Part shown: positions 9,090 through 17,398 of the stretch, piece after piece
Numbering within the stretch: position 1 is the first letter of the stretch
How the letters are laid out: every line of letters starts with the position of its first letter
Source: Flavobacterium beibuense
GTDB taxonomy: Bacteria; Bacteroidota; Bacteroidia; Flavobacteriales; Flavobacteriaceae
Assembly: GCF_004151245.1 (NCBI RefSeq)
Contig: NZ_JUIW01000009.1
Location: forward strand, 181,227 to 245,226
DNA length: 64,000 bases
Direction: 5' to 3'
Position numbers and translations under genes: made by a program
The notes under the pieces: model-generated
Told to the model about the DNA's origin: nothing
The model's input: the letters and a program-made list of their open reading frames with translations, nothing else
Database searches by the model: none

Positions 9090-10754
9090 TTATTCTTTTG
9101 TTACAGGAGGCTTGGGCTTAGGATTGTTCTTGTCATAGTCAAGTGTTTCCTGAAGTACTTCCATAGGTTTTATTTCCTCCTTTTTCTTTTCTTCGCTTTC
9201 TTTTACTATCTGCTCGTGCAGTTCCTGCTCTTCCGGAGGGAAAATATCCTCTTTGTTTTTTATCCTTTCATCGCCCCGCCATTCAAATCCCCTGAACTTT
9301 TTTACGTTCTCAGGAAAATCTTTTTCAGGATATGTGGTTCCGTCAACAGTAGTATACGATATAGCATTAACCAGCTCGTTGTCTTCAAATATCATTCTTA
9401 TCTTGCTGCTTTTACTTTTGTCGATACCTATTAAGTCTTCCTTGTCATAATTGTATAATATCTTTTCGGTATTCTTTATAAGGTCTACAATGTGTAGTTT
9501 ATTGTCTTTAAACTTACCGTAAAGATTTAGTCCTTTTACCTGATTGAAATTAGGGTTAGACGGATTCTTTCGGGCAGATATGGTGTCTAACTGAATAACA
9601 AAAGCATTGTTGAGCACCTTTAGGGAATCGAGTTTTTCGGTTTTTGTGTCGGAAATGAGGTGCATAACATCACCTGTAAGCTGGCTTTCTCCATTCCAAA
9701 TTACTGGTCTGCCAATAAGTTGGGTAAGCCCTGTTTTTTCTGATGAGTGGATAGAATCACACTTACCACTCATGTCTACTTTATAGAAACGGGCGTTGTT
9801 ATATCCTCTTACAATTCTTTCTCCTTCTTTACCAGTAATAACTATTTGTTTTGCATGGGTATATAGCGAGTCTTTTTCCACCAGAGTAATCACTTGGGCT
9901 CTTTTGGTAAGGAAAAGGGAGTCCTGTTTTTTGTATACTTCGGCATAATGTCCTTTTGCTATAAACTTGTTTACAGTATCGGTTACCTTAACGTTGTTGG
10001 TGGCAGAAGAAAAATCTCTGTTCCTGTCATAATAAATGCTGTCTCCTCTAATAATCTGGGTGTCGTTCTTTATATAAGAGTTGTCCAGCAGGTGTGCAAA
10101 GTTCTTTTTGGTATCATAAAAACCGTTCTCGGTATAGATATAGTTTTCTTTACTCGTTATTGTAGACGGTCCAAAAACATAAGCATGTCCTGAGTTTGTA
10201 TAATAATCAAGATGATTTGATTTTAATACATATTTAGGATTAGTAAGTGTAACAGCTGTTAAAAACTGGTATTTCTTTTGGTTTGCATAAAACCTTCCTG
10301 ATTTACTTTTAAGGGTGTTCTCTCCACTAACAATAGTGCCGTATGAGTTGTAATAGGCCTCCTGTTTATTTCTGTCAAAATAAATAGTATCTGTTGATAG
10401 TGTCATATCCGGTGAACGCATAACCACCTTGCCTGAAGCATAAGCGAAGTTTTTGTTTCCGTTATACTCGGCATATTCACTGTTCATATGAAGAGTGTCC
10501 CCCTGGTTAAATCTTACATCACCAAAAGCTTTCAGGTAGTTTTCGTTTTCAAGAATATAGGCTTTGTTGCACCATATTTTAGAGCCGTTGTGTTCTACCT
10601 GCACATTACCTGCAAGGAGTACAGCGGCACCAGGTATATCTTTTTGGTTTCGGTCTGTAAAGTCTGTATGAATTATCTTGATCTTATCCTGAGCAAATAT
10701 TGAGGTATTGCTAAGTATCAAAAGACAGATAATAGTAAAAAACAGTTTTTTCAA
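9090..10754 (-). CDS. OstA-like lipopolysaccharide-transport protein
   Basis: The product has a signal peptide (KKLFFTIICLLILSNTSIFAQ) and then repeated OstA/LptA-type beta-strand units, such as GNVQVEHNGSKIWCNKAYI and ASGKVVMRSPDMTLSTDTIY. These families bridge the periplasm for lipopolysaccharide transport. The C-terminal ~60 residues are charged and Pro-rich. I start it at the TTG at 10754: an upstream in-frame TTG at 10796 would lie upstream of a -7 box (10772-10779), whereas 10754 gives a compact signal peptide 17 bases downstream of that box. The LptA-like role is inferred from the domain. Confidence 0.8.
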   Translation of the reverse strand: MKKLFFTIICLLILSNTSIFAQDKIKIIHTDFTDRNQKDIPGAAVLLAGNVQVEHNGSKIWCNKAYILENENYLKAFGDVRFNQGDTLHMNSEYAEYNGNKNFAYASGKVVMRSPDMTLSTDTIYFDRNKQEAYYNSYGTIVSGENTLKSKSGRFYANQKKYQFLTAVTLTNPKYVLKSNHLDYYTNSGHAYVFGPSTITSKENYIYTENGFYDTKKNFAHLLDNSYIKNDTQIIRGDSIYYDRNRDFSSATNNVKVTDTVNKFIAKGHYAEVYKKQDSLFLTKRAQVITLVEKDSLYTHAKQIVITGKEGERIVRGYNNARFYKVDMSGKCDSIHSSEKTGLTQLIGRPVIWNGESQLTGDVMHLISDTKTEKLDSLKVLNNAFVIQLDTISARKNPSNPNFNQVKGLNLYGKFKDNKLHIVDLIKNTEKILYNYDKEDLIGIDKSKSSKIRMIFEDNELVNAISYTTVDGTTYPEKDFPENVKKFRGFEWRGDERIKNKEDIFPPEEQELHEQIVKESEEKKKEEIKPMEVLQETLDYDKNNPKPKPPVTKE

Positions 10755-10771
10755 GGTGTAAAAATTTGATG

Positions 10772-10779
10772 CAAATTTA
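10772..10779 (-). promoter_or_regulatory. Flavobacterial -7 box of the OstA-like gene
   Basis: TAAATTTG on the minus strand matches TAnnTTTG exactly. It sits 17 bases upstream of the TTG start at 10754 and downstream of the alternative start at 10796, so it decides the start. Confidence 0.55.
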
Positions 10780-10850
10780 CGCAAAATACAATACAATAGG
10801 TTAGGTGTTTATAACTGTTGGGTAAAAGCAATAACCGAACCAAAGTGTAT

Positions 10851-10881
10851 AAAAAAAGCGCTTTAGTTTCCCAAAGCGCTT
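10851..10881 (-). terminator. Terminator of purA
   Basis: A 9-bp stem (10856-10864 with 10873-10881, core AGCGCTTT) is followed by seven T on the minus strand, just after the purA stop. Confidence 0.88.
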
Positions 10882-10887
10882 ACTGTA

Positions 10888-12159
10888 TTATTTTGTTATC
10901 GTCTGAGTCCTGTCCGGTCCTACCGAAATAACTTTGATAGGCACTTCCAGTTCTTTTTCAATAAACTCAATGTATTCCTTAAGCTCTGCAGGAAGTTCCT
11001 CATAAGTAGTCATTCCTGTAAGATCAGCTTTCCAGCCTTTTTTCTCAACATAAATCGGCTCAACGTTTTCCGGCTCAATGTTATACGGAAGGTGGTCTAT
11101 TTCCTGTCCTTTGTATTTGTAAGCTGTACAAACTTTTAGGGTATCAAATCCTGAAAGGACATCACCTTTCATCATATAAAGTTGGGTAACACCATTAACC
11201 TGTACTGCATATTTAAGTGCAACAAGGTCTAACCATCCGCAACGTCTTGCACGTCCTGTAACAGAGCCAAACTCGTTACCAACTCTTGCCATAGTAGCGC
11301 CTACTTCATCAAAAAGCTCAGTAGGGAAAGGTCCGCTACCCACACGAGTAGTGTATGCTTTAAAGATACCAAAAACATCTTTAACCCTGTTTGGAGCAAT
11401 ACCTAAACCGGTACAAGCACCTGCAGCAGTAGTGTTAGATGAAGTAACAAACGGGTAAGTACCAAAGTCTATGTCAAGAAGCGATCCCTGAGCACCTTCT
11501 GCAAGGATAGATTTTCCGTCTTTAAGTGCTTTGTTAAGGTATTCTTCGCTATCTATAAATGTAAGTTCTTTTAATGCTTTAACAGAAGCAAAGAACTCCT
11601 GTTCCATCTCTTTAAGATCATACTGAAGGTTTACATCATAAAACGCAATCATCGCCTCGTGCTTATCAGCTAAAGCTCTGTAACGCTCTTCAAAATCAGC
11701 TAATTCAATATCACCGATACGGATACCGTTTCTTCCGGTCTTGTCCATATAAGTAGGACCGATACCTTTTAATGTAGAACCTATTTTTGCCTTACCTTTT
11801 GAAGCTTCAGATGCAGCATCAAGTAAACGGTGTGTAGGCAAAATAAGATGTGCTTTTCTGGAAATAAGCAGTCTTGTTTTAATATCTATATTAAATTTTT
11901 CAAGGCCCTCCAGTTCTTTTTGAAAAACAACCGGATCCATAACTACACCATTACCAATAATGTTGATGGAGTTTTTATGGAAAATTCCTGATGGGATTGT
12001 TCTCAAAACGTGTTTTATACCGTCAAATTCAAGAGTGTGCCCAGCGTTTGGCCCTCCCTGAAAACGGGCTATAATATCATATTTTGAAGTGAGTACGTCA
12101 ACAATTTTTCCCTTGCCTTCGTCGCCCCATTGTAATCCAAGTAGCAAATCTACAGTCAT
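10888..12159 (-). CDS. purA: Adenylosuccinate synthase
   Basis: It joins IMP and aspartate using GTP, the first step from IMP to AMP. The N-terminal GLQWGDEGKGK block carries the catalytic Asp13 and the GTP-binding loop, GGPNAGHTL the catalytic His41, and KGIGPTYMDKTGRNG the IMP loop. Later come TTAAGACTGLGIAP, TRVGSGPFPTE and GRARRCGWLDL. At 423 aa it has full family length. It lies downstream of the Fur-family gene on the same strand but is separated from it by a hairpin. Its own terminator follows. Confidence 0.97.
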   Translation of the reverse strand: MTVDLLLGLQWGDEGKGKIVDVLTSKYDIIARFQGGPNAGHTLEFDGIKHVLRTIPSGIFHKNSINIIGNGVVMDPVVFQKELEGLEKFNIDIKTRLLISRKAHLILPTHRLLDAASEASKGKAKIGSTLKGIGPTYMDKTGRNGIRIGDIELADFEERYRALADKHEAMIAFYDVNLQYDLKEMEQEFFASVKALKELTFIDSEEYLNKALKDGKSILAEGAQGSLLDIDFGTYPFVTSSNTTAAGACTGLGIAPNRVKDVFGIFKAYTTRVGSGPFPTELFDEVGATMARVGNEFGSVTGRARRCGWLDLVALKYAVQVNGVTQLYMMKGDVLSGFDTLKVCTAYKYKGQEIDHLPYNIEPENVEPIYVEKKGWKADLTGMTTYEELPAELKEYIEFIEKELEVPIKVISVGPDRTQTITK

Positions 12160-12210
12160 TCCGTATTATTTGTTTGTTTATATTATGCTGTTATTGTCGT
12201 GTTCTTTACA

Positions 12211-12246
12211 AAATAAAAACCAACCTCTTTATTTAGGAGTTGGTTT
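12211..12246 (-). terminator. Terminator after the Fur-family gene
   Basis: The arms AAACCAAC and GTTGGTTT (about 12217-12223 with 12239-12246) form a hairpin, followed on the minus strand by a T-rich run. It lies between fur and purA. Confidence 0.7.
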
Positions 12247-12270
12247 GCCAATGCCGTATTTTACTGCAAT

Positions 12271-12723
12271 TTAATTTTCGGCTGCAGGCTGTTTTTTCTG
12301 GCCGTAAAGGTATAAAGAATGGTTATGAATTTCAATACCAAATATTTCCTCTATGGTTTTTTTTATGCTTTGTATCCTTGGGTCACAAAACTCTATAACC
12401 TCTCCTGTATCAGTCATGATGATGTGGTCATGTTGCTTGTCGAAATATGATTTTTCGTAGTGTGCCTGGTTTTGGCCAAACTGGTGCCTCCTAACAAGAC
12501 CACTGTCTAAAAGAAGTTCTATGGTATTGTATAGCGTGGCACGGCTTACACGGTAGTTTTTATTCTTCATTTTGATATAAAGCGATTCTATATCAAAATG
12601 TTCCTGGCTGTTGTATATTTCCTGAAGTATGGCATAACGCTCAGGGGTCTTGCGATGTCCCTTATCCTCAAGGAACTTCGTGAAAACATTTTTTACAATC
12701 TCCTGGTTTTTATTTTCTTCCAT
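12271..12723 (-). CDS. Fur-family transcriptional regulator
   Basis: A 150-aa metal-responsive repressor of the Fur/PerR/Zur superfamily. The winged-helix region includes [36 protein letters not shown] and the dimerisation start [25 protein letters not shown]. The Cys pairs that bind structural zinc in E. coli-type Fur are absent: the first position reads MTDTG and the C-terminus has no CxxC. Regulatory metal ligands (His-Asp-His) remain. I start it at the ATG at 12723, because the in-frame TTG at 12738 falls beside a promoter box at 12743-12750. The metal sensed (iron, peroxide or other) cannot be decided. Confidence 0.88.
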   Translation of the reverse strand: MEENKNQEIVKNVFTKFLEDKGHRKTPERYAILQEIYNSQEHFDIESLYIKMKNKNYRVSRATLYNTIELLLDSGLVRRHQFGQNQAHYEKSYFDKQHDHIIMTDTGEVIEFCDPRIQSIKKTIEEIFGIEIHNHSLYLYGQKKQPAAEN

Positions 12724-12742
12724 CAGTTTGTGAATCAAAGTG

Positions 12743-12750
12743 CAAAGATA
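12743..12750 (-). promoter_or_regulatory. Flavobacterial -7 box of the Fur-family gene
   Basis: TATCTTTG on the minus strand is an exact TAnnTTTG match, 19 bases before the ATG at 12723. It lies between this gene and the upstream 113-aa gene, so the two are separately transcribed. Confidence 0.6.
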
Positions 12751-12774
12751 AGCTAAATTTTGTGAAGTAAAAGG

Positions 12775-13116
12775 TTATTGATTAAAAGTGATTTTACTCT
12801 TATCATAAATTACGGTTTCGTTTCTCTCAAAGGGAGGAAAAGCCACATCAGAAAACCACGTTTGACTTATTTGTATATTTTCTTCAAGCTTTTTCATAAA
12901 TTCATCATACCAGGGTGTGTCTTCATGTATGCTGAAATATTCATCTGTTTCCAGTTCAATGGTAATATATATGCAGTCTACAGTTATAAGGTCTTCCTTA
13001 AAAGCGATTACTCTGCGTATGTCATTCCAGTTAATGTGTTCTTCATTGAAACTAAATCCACTTTCATGATAAGAAAATGGATTTATAGGTTCTCTATGTT
13101 TTTTAGTAAACCACAT
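12775..13116 (-). CDS. Unknown 113-aa protein coupled to the RelA/SpoT gene
   Basis: I do not recognise the family. The protein is small and acidic with many aromatic residues: an N-terminal basic stretch, the block HESGFSFNEEHINWNDI, and alternating beta-like segments (LITVDCIYITIELETDEYF), ending in a helix and a short strand region. No signal peptide or membrane segment is visible. Its ATG overlaps the relA/spoT stop by one base (TAATG), which strongly suggests translational coupling and co-expression. A partner or modulator of the (p)ppGpp enzyme is one possibility, but that is inference. Confidence 0.75.
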   Translation of the reverse strand: MWFTKKHREPINPFSYHESGFSFNEEHINWNDIRRVIAFKEDLITVDCIYITIELETDEYFSIHEDTPWYDEFMKKLEENIQISQTWFSDVAFPPFERNETVIYDKSKITFNQ

Positions 13117-15338
13117 TAATTATTAGGTATCCTGGTCACTTTGTCAATACCGTCTATCTTCTTAATGTTTTCCATAAGTTTTTTAAGAATAGTATTGTTC
13201 TGAACGATTACCGAAACCTGCCCGTTAAATATGCCGGCATTACCGCTAAGGGAAATACTCTGGATATTAACATGCATGTTGTTTGAAATTACCTGTGTAA
13301 TCTCGTTGGCTAGCCCCAGTGTATCCATACCTGTAATTTTAAGGGTAGCCTTAAACTCTTCCTGAGATGAGTCTATCCATTTTGCAGGCATAATACGGTA
13401 AGCATAATTAGATTGTAGCCTGATGGCATTAGGACAGTCTTTTTTATGAACCTTTATCCCTTCGTTTATGGTTACAAAACCAAATACATCATCTCCCGGA
13501 ATAGGGTTACAGCAGTTAGCCAGCTTATAATCCAGTTTGTCCTGATCTTTACCAAAAACTAACAGGTCATAGTTCCTGCTTATCTCGTCTTTAGTTACTT
13601 GTTCCTGCGGTACATTTGGCGTACGCTTAATTTTATTACCCTTAAAGAAATTCATAAAGGTATTGCTCTTAAGCGCGGCATAATCCTTAAGCTGCTGGTT
13701 ATCTATAGTACCAACACCCACACGGTAAAACAAATCAAGACTGGTTTTAAGCTTAAAGTAGTTTACCAGCTCGTTTACTATGGTTTCGTTAAGCGTTACC
13801 TTAAGATGGCGCAGTTTACGGGTAAGCAGTTCCTTACCTTCCTCGGCAATTTTCTTGGTACTCTCGTTAAGTACGTTCTTAATTTTATTTCGGGCACGCG
13901 ATGTGGTTACATAATCTAACCAGTGCGGATTAGGCTTTTGGTTAGCCGATGTAATAACCTCTACCTGGTCACCACTGTTAAGCACGTGGTTTAACGGTAC
14001 AAGCTTACCGTTTACACGGGTACCTCTTGTTTTAACCCCAATCTCTGAGTGTATACTGAATGCAAAATCAAGTGATGTGGCTCCTTTAGGTAACGATTTG
14101 ATGTCTCCTTTAGGGGTAAATACATAGATTTCCTTAGAGTAAAGGTTAAGTTTAAAGTCCTCTACAAAATCCACCGCACTTCCTGATGTGTTTTCAAGTG
14201 CTTCTTTTAAAAGGTTAAGCCATGTTTCAAGCCCGTGTTCTTCACCTCCCACACCTTTGTATTTGTGGTGGGCAGCATAACCTTTTTCGGCAATTTCGTC
14301 CATACGCTCACTACGTATCTGTATTTCAACCCAGCGGCCTTTTGGCCCCATAACAGTAATGTGCAGGGCTTCATATCCGGTAGATTTAGGTGAAGATATC
14401 CAGTCTCTTAAACGGCTAGGACTGGGTCTGTAATGATCGGTAACTATAGAATATATTTTCCATGCCAGGAATTTTTCTTCCTGTGGTGGTGCCTTATAAA
14501 TAATGCGCAGGGCAAACTTGTCGTAAACTTCATCAAAAGTAACACCCTGAGCCAGCATTTTCCTTCTTATGGAATAGATGGATTTTGGCCTTCCCTTTAT
14601 AGCATAGTCTATACCTTCGCCGTTAAGCGAATCTTTAAGTACATCAGAAATGGATTTAATGTAAGCATCCTGTTCCTCCTTGCTTTCCTTCATTTTACTT
14701 ACAATGTCATTGTAAATATCCGGTTCGGTATATTTAAGGCCCAGATCTTCCAACTCAGTCTTAATGTTATATAAGCCCAGGCGGTGTGCCAGCGGAGCAT
14801 AGATATAAAGTGTTTCCGATGCTATTTTTGCCTGCTTGTAGTCTACCATAGACTCCATAGTCTGCATGTTGTGCAGCCTGTCGGCAATCTTAATAAGTAT
14901 TACCCTCACGTCATCATTAAGGGTAAGCAGCATTTTACGGAAGTTTTCTGCCTGTATCGATATTTCCTGATCGGTTTTAACCTGTGCTATTTTGGTTAGC
15001 CCTTCAACAATCTGAGCAATTTTAGGATTAAACATCCTCTCGATGTCTTCAACAGTTAGGTCGGTATCTTCTACAACATCGTGCAACAGGGCAGAGGCAA
15101 TAGAAGTTGCACCCAAACCTATCTCAGCAGCTACAATTTTTGCAACGGCAATAGGGTGGAAGATATAGGCTTCGCCCGATTTTCTTCGCTGGTCCTTGTG
15201 CGCGTCTACTGCTACGTCAAAAGCTTTGCGTATCAGCTTCTTGTCCTCTTCGGTAAGTATCTGGTAACTGATTCGGAGTAGTTCCTTATATTCCTTGGCA
15301 ATTGCCTTATTTTCCTGTTCTATATCTATCTCTATCAT
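13116..15338 (-). CDS. Bifunctional (p)ppGpp synthetase/hydrolase (RelA/SpoT homologue)
   Basis: This enzyme makes and degrades the stringent-response alarmone. In order: an HD hydrolase domain (about residues 45-200, with LLHDVVEDT holding the HD pair at 86-87), a synthetase domain (about 240-350, RPKSIYSIRRKM and YDKFALRIIY), a TGS domain (about 390-450, YVFTPKGDIKSLPKGATSLDF), a conserved zinc-finger/helical part with CCNPIPGDDV, and a C-terminal ACT domain. An intact HD pair argues for hydrolase activity. I start at the ATG at 15338 rather than the in-frame TTG at 15350. It is the first gene of an operon with the 113-aa gene. Confidence 0.95.
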   Translation of the reverse strand: MIEIDIEQENKAIAKEYKELLRISYQILTEEDKKLIRKAFDVAVDAHKDQRRKSGEAYIFHPIAVAKIVAAEIGLGATSIASALLHDVVEDTDLTVEDIERMFNPKIAQIVEGLTKIAQVKTDQEISIQAENFRKMLLTLNDDVRVILIKIADRLHNMQTMESMVDYKQAKIASETLYIYAPLAHRLGLYNIKTELEDLGLKYTEPDIYNDIVSKMKESKEEQDAYIKSISDVLKDSLNGEGIDYAIKGRPKSIYSIRRKMLAQGVTFDEVYDKFALRIIYKAPPQEEKFLAWKIYSIVTDHYRPSPSRLRDWISSPKSTGYEALHITVMGPKGRWVEIQIRSERMDEIAEKGYAAHHKYKGVGGEEHGLETWLNLLKEALENTSGSAVDFVEDFKLNLYSKEIYVFTPKGDIKSLPKGATSLDFAFSIHSEIGVKTRGTRVNGKLVPLNHVLNSGDQVEVITSANQKPNPHWLDYVTTSRARNKIKNVLNESTKKIAEEGKELLTRKLRHLKVTLNETIVNELVNYFKLKTSLDLFYRVGVGTIDNQQLKDYAALKSNTFMNFFKGNKIKRTPNVPQEQVTKDEISRNYDLLVFGKDQDKLDYKLANCCNPIPGDDVFGFVTINEGIKVHKKDCPNAIRLQSNYAYRIMPAKWIDSSQEEFKATLKITGMDTLGLANEITQVISNNMHVNIQSISLSGNAGIFNGQVSVIVQNNTILKKLMENIKKIDGIDKVTRIPNN

Positions 15339-15438
15339 AGTCCTGTACAATATGCTTAAAAATAACTAAATAAATTAACATCTGCAATAGGGTTGCCATC
15401 ACAATATCTGATAATTCAATAGCCTGAATTTATAGTGT

Positions 15439-15987
15439 TTAACGGCAATACCTGTTTTTCAGTCGGGTGTCTGCACCTGTTACTTTAGCCAAAAAATATG
15501 CCATTCCTGCAAATGGTGTAAGCAGGTAAAAAAAAGGGTTTTTTAAGTGGGTATCGCCCCATTTTAAAAGCAATGCCGCATAAAGTGGATTCTTAGGTGT
15601 CTGTCTTTTGGTTGTTTTACCATCGTTTACCAATCCAAACAACGATTTTATAAAGTTTTCAAAACCCGGCTGTCCCTTTCGCAAAATGATCCTGAAGATT
15701 ATTTCTTCGTTGGTATCATTAAAAAAGCGGTGTACCGTACCTATAGGCACCAATCTGTTTTCTCCCGGTTGTAGGTGAAGATCTTCTTTTTCATACTGTA
15801 AACCCAGCAAGCCCTTAACTGCAAAAAACTCTTCTGTAAATTTTTTGTGGTAATGGGGCGGATTGCCTCCTCCCGGTTTCAGACAAACTTCCAGATGCGA
15901 ATATTCGCCATTGGTATCGGCAGCGCTCTCCAGTATTTTGGTGTATTCCCCGTTTACAGGGTTGTAATAGGCTTTGGGCTCGGGCAT
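15439..15987 (-). CDS. Cupin-domain protein with C-terminal hydrophobic segment
   Basis: A 182-aa protein with a single cupin barrel at about residues 30-120. Motif 1 is visible as PGGGNPPHYHKKFTEEFFAVKG (two His and a Glu that can bind metal) and motif 2 as PGENRLVPIGTVHRFFN (a His). The last ~50 residues include a hydrophobic stretch (FFYLLTPFAGMAYFLAKV) that may anchor it to a membrane. The substrate is unknown. Its ATG overlaps the stop of the upstream exported-protein gene by one base (TAATG), so the two are coupled. Confidence 0.8.
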   Translation of the reverse strand: MPEPKAYYNPVNGEYTKILESAADTNGEYSHLEVCLKPGGGNPPHYHKKFTEEFFAVKGLLGLQYEKEDLHLQPGENRLVPIGTVHRFFNDTNEEIIFRIILRKGQPGFENFIKSLFGLVNDGKTTKRQTPKNPLYAALLLKWGDTHLKNPFFYLLTPFAGMAYFLAKVTGADTRLKNRYCR

Positions 15988-16520
15988 TATTTGCAGCTCT
16001 CAATATAGGTAATAGAGTGTAGTTTTCCGTTTTTGAAATTAAAGTTCCATTCGTAGTTTTCCGAAAGGTCACGCGGAAAAATAACCACACTTTGGTATTC
16101 TTCTCCGGTCAGGTCATCATAAACGTCTTCCACATATTCTGCCTGTTCAGGGAAAGAACGGCGAAAACTTTTAAGGCTGGTGGTATGGTCAAACCAGTCG
16201 TCATCAATGGCAAAGTACATAGCCTTGCGAACAGAAAAGTCAATACGGCTGAATTTAAGTGTGTTGTCTTTTTGCAGTTCAAAACATATCCCTTTGTAGT
16301 AATAAAGCTTTACTTCAGCTTCAGCTTTCTCAGCACAACTGTAGGCGTAGCCATCTATTATACTATCGGCTTTTTTATATCTGTCTTCAAATTCTGCCAG
16401 TGATAACGATAGTTTTATCTTATCATTAATGGAAGCTTCTTTCCATGAGATACCCTCATTTTCCTGAGCTGACATAGTAAGGCAGAAAAGAATAAATAAA
16501 GCTAATAATTTTGAGCGCAT
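15987..16520 (-). CDS. Unknown exported protein, 177 aa
   Basis: The N-terminus MRSKLLALFILFCLTMSAQ is a clear signal peptide, so the product is exported to the periplasm or beyond. The mature part is acidic and helix/strand mixed, with two Cys (YAYSCAEKAE and GICFELQKD) plus one near the C-terminus. I do not recognise a domain. Upstream lies an exact TAnnTTTG box, and downstream the gene is coupled to the cupin gene through a TAATG overlap. Confidence 0.75.
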   Translation of the reverse strand: MRSKLLALFILFCLTMSAQENEGISWKEASINDKIKLSLSLAEFEDRYKKADSIIDGYAYSCAEKAEAEVKLYYYKGICFELQKDNTLKFSRIDFSVRKAMYFAIDDDWFDHTTSLKSFRRSFPEQAEYVEDVYDDLTGEEYQSVVIFPRDLSENYEWNFNFKNGKLHSITYIESCK

Positions 16521-16539
16521 AGTAAAAATAGTTACTTCT

Positions 16540-16547
16540 CAAAGATA
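16540..16547 (-). promoter_or_regulatory. Flavobacterial -7 box of the exported-protein/cupin pair
   Basis: TATCTTTG on the minus strand is an exact TAnnTTTG match, 19 bases before the ATG at 16520. Confidence 0.55.
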
Positions 16548-16561
16548 CAAATACTATTCAA

Positions 16562-17356
16562 TTACAGGTTAAACCCTCTTTGTCTTTTGGCTTCAAAAAT
16601 AAGTATGGCTGCAGCGACAGATACATTCATAGAATCTATCTCGCCCTGCATGGGGATAATAATATTTTTGGTAGACGCATCCCTCCATTCCTGAGTAAGC
16701 CCAGTGGCTTCGGTTCCTACAACCAGTGCGGTTGGAGCAGAGTAGTCCTGTGTATGGTAATAAGTTGAATCCTGAAGCGTAGCACAATAAATGGCAATTC
16801 CTTTAGATTTAAGAAAATCTATAACCTCCTGTGTACTTGCAGTAGCAATTTGGTTAGTAAAAAGGCAGCCTACGCTTGAACGTACAATATTAGGATTGTA
16901 CATATCACTTTTAGGATTGGCAATAATTACTGCATCAAGGTTTGCGGCATCGGCAGTACGTAATAAAGCCCCTAAATTACCTGGCTTTTCGGTAGCTTCG
17001 GCCACAAGTACAAGCGGATTGTCACCTAACTGTAGATCCTCAAGGCGTAAAGATTTTGATTTGGCAACTGCCAAAATCCCTTCGGTAGTATCGCGGTAAG
17101 CCAGTTTTTGATAGACTTCCCTGTTTATTTCGGTAAGATTAGCCTGCCTTCCTGCCAGTTGTTTAACCTCTGCCTCGCTAATCATTTCAGGTACAAAAAG
17201 TACCGATTCCAGTTCATAGCCGCCTTTTGTCGCAAGCATTATTTCGCGCTGGCCTTCTATTAAAAAAGTACCGCTTTGCCTGCGTGCCTTAGCTTTTTCC
17301 TGAAGCTGCACTAACGATTTTATAAACGGGTTTTGAGTACTGGAAATCTGTTTCAT
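16562..17356 (-). CDS. SpoU/TrmH-family RNA 2'-O-methyltransferase
   Basis: A 264-aa SPOUT-class enzyme that methylates ribose in rRNA or tRNA using S-adenosylmethionine. An N-terminal substrate-binding domain (SSTQNPFIKSL, FLIEGQREI) is followed by the knotted SpoU domain with motif 1 EKPGNLGALLRTADA, motif 2 ALVVGTEATGLTQEW and motif 3 IPMQGEIDSMNVSVAAAI. It resembles the RlmB/TsnR group, but the exact target nucleotide cannot be told. I start at the ATG at 17356, because an in-frame TTG at 17380 lies inside the promoter box. Confidence 0.9.
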   Translation of the reverse strand: MKQISSTQNPFIKSLVQLQEKAKARRQSGTFLIEGQREIMLATKGGYELESVLFVPEMISEAEVKQLAGRQANLTEINREVYQKLAYRDTTEGILAVAKSKSLRLEDLQLGDNPLVLVAEATEKPGNLGALLRTADAANLDAVIIANPKSDMYNPNIVRSSVGCLFTNQIATASTQEVIDFLKSKGIAIYCATLQDSTYYHTQDYSAPTALVVGTEATGLTQEWRDASTKNIIIPMQGEIDSMNVSVAAAILIFEAKRQRGFNL

Positions 17357-17377
17357 ATTAGCAGTCGTATAAAGCAG

Positions 17378-17385
17378 CAAAGGTA
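17378..17385 (-). promoter_or_regulatory. Flavobacterial -7 box of the SpoU methyltransferase gene
   Basis: TACCTTTG on the minus strand matches TAnnTTTG and lies 21 bases before the ATG at 17356. The longer TTG reading would begin within it. Confidence 0.55.
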
Positions 17386-17398
17386 CAAAGTATAAGTA

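Noticed and set aside
12778..13119. Open frame on the plus strand of about the same length as the 113-aa minus-strand gene
   Set aside because: It is the exact antisense of the coupled minus-strand gene, its translation is rich in Phe, Tyr, Ile and Ser with no domain, and no promoter box precedes it.
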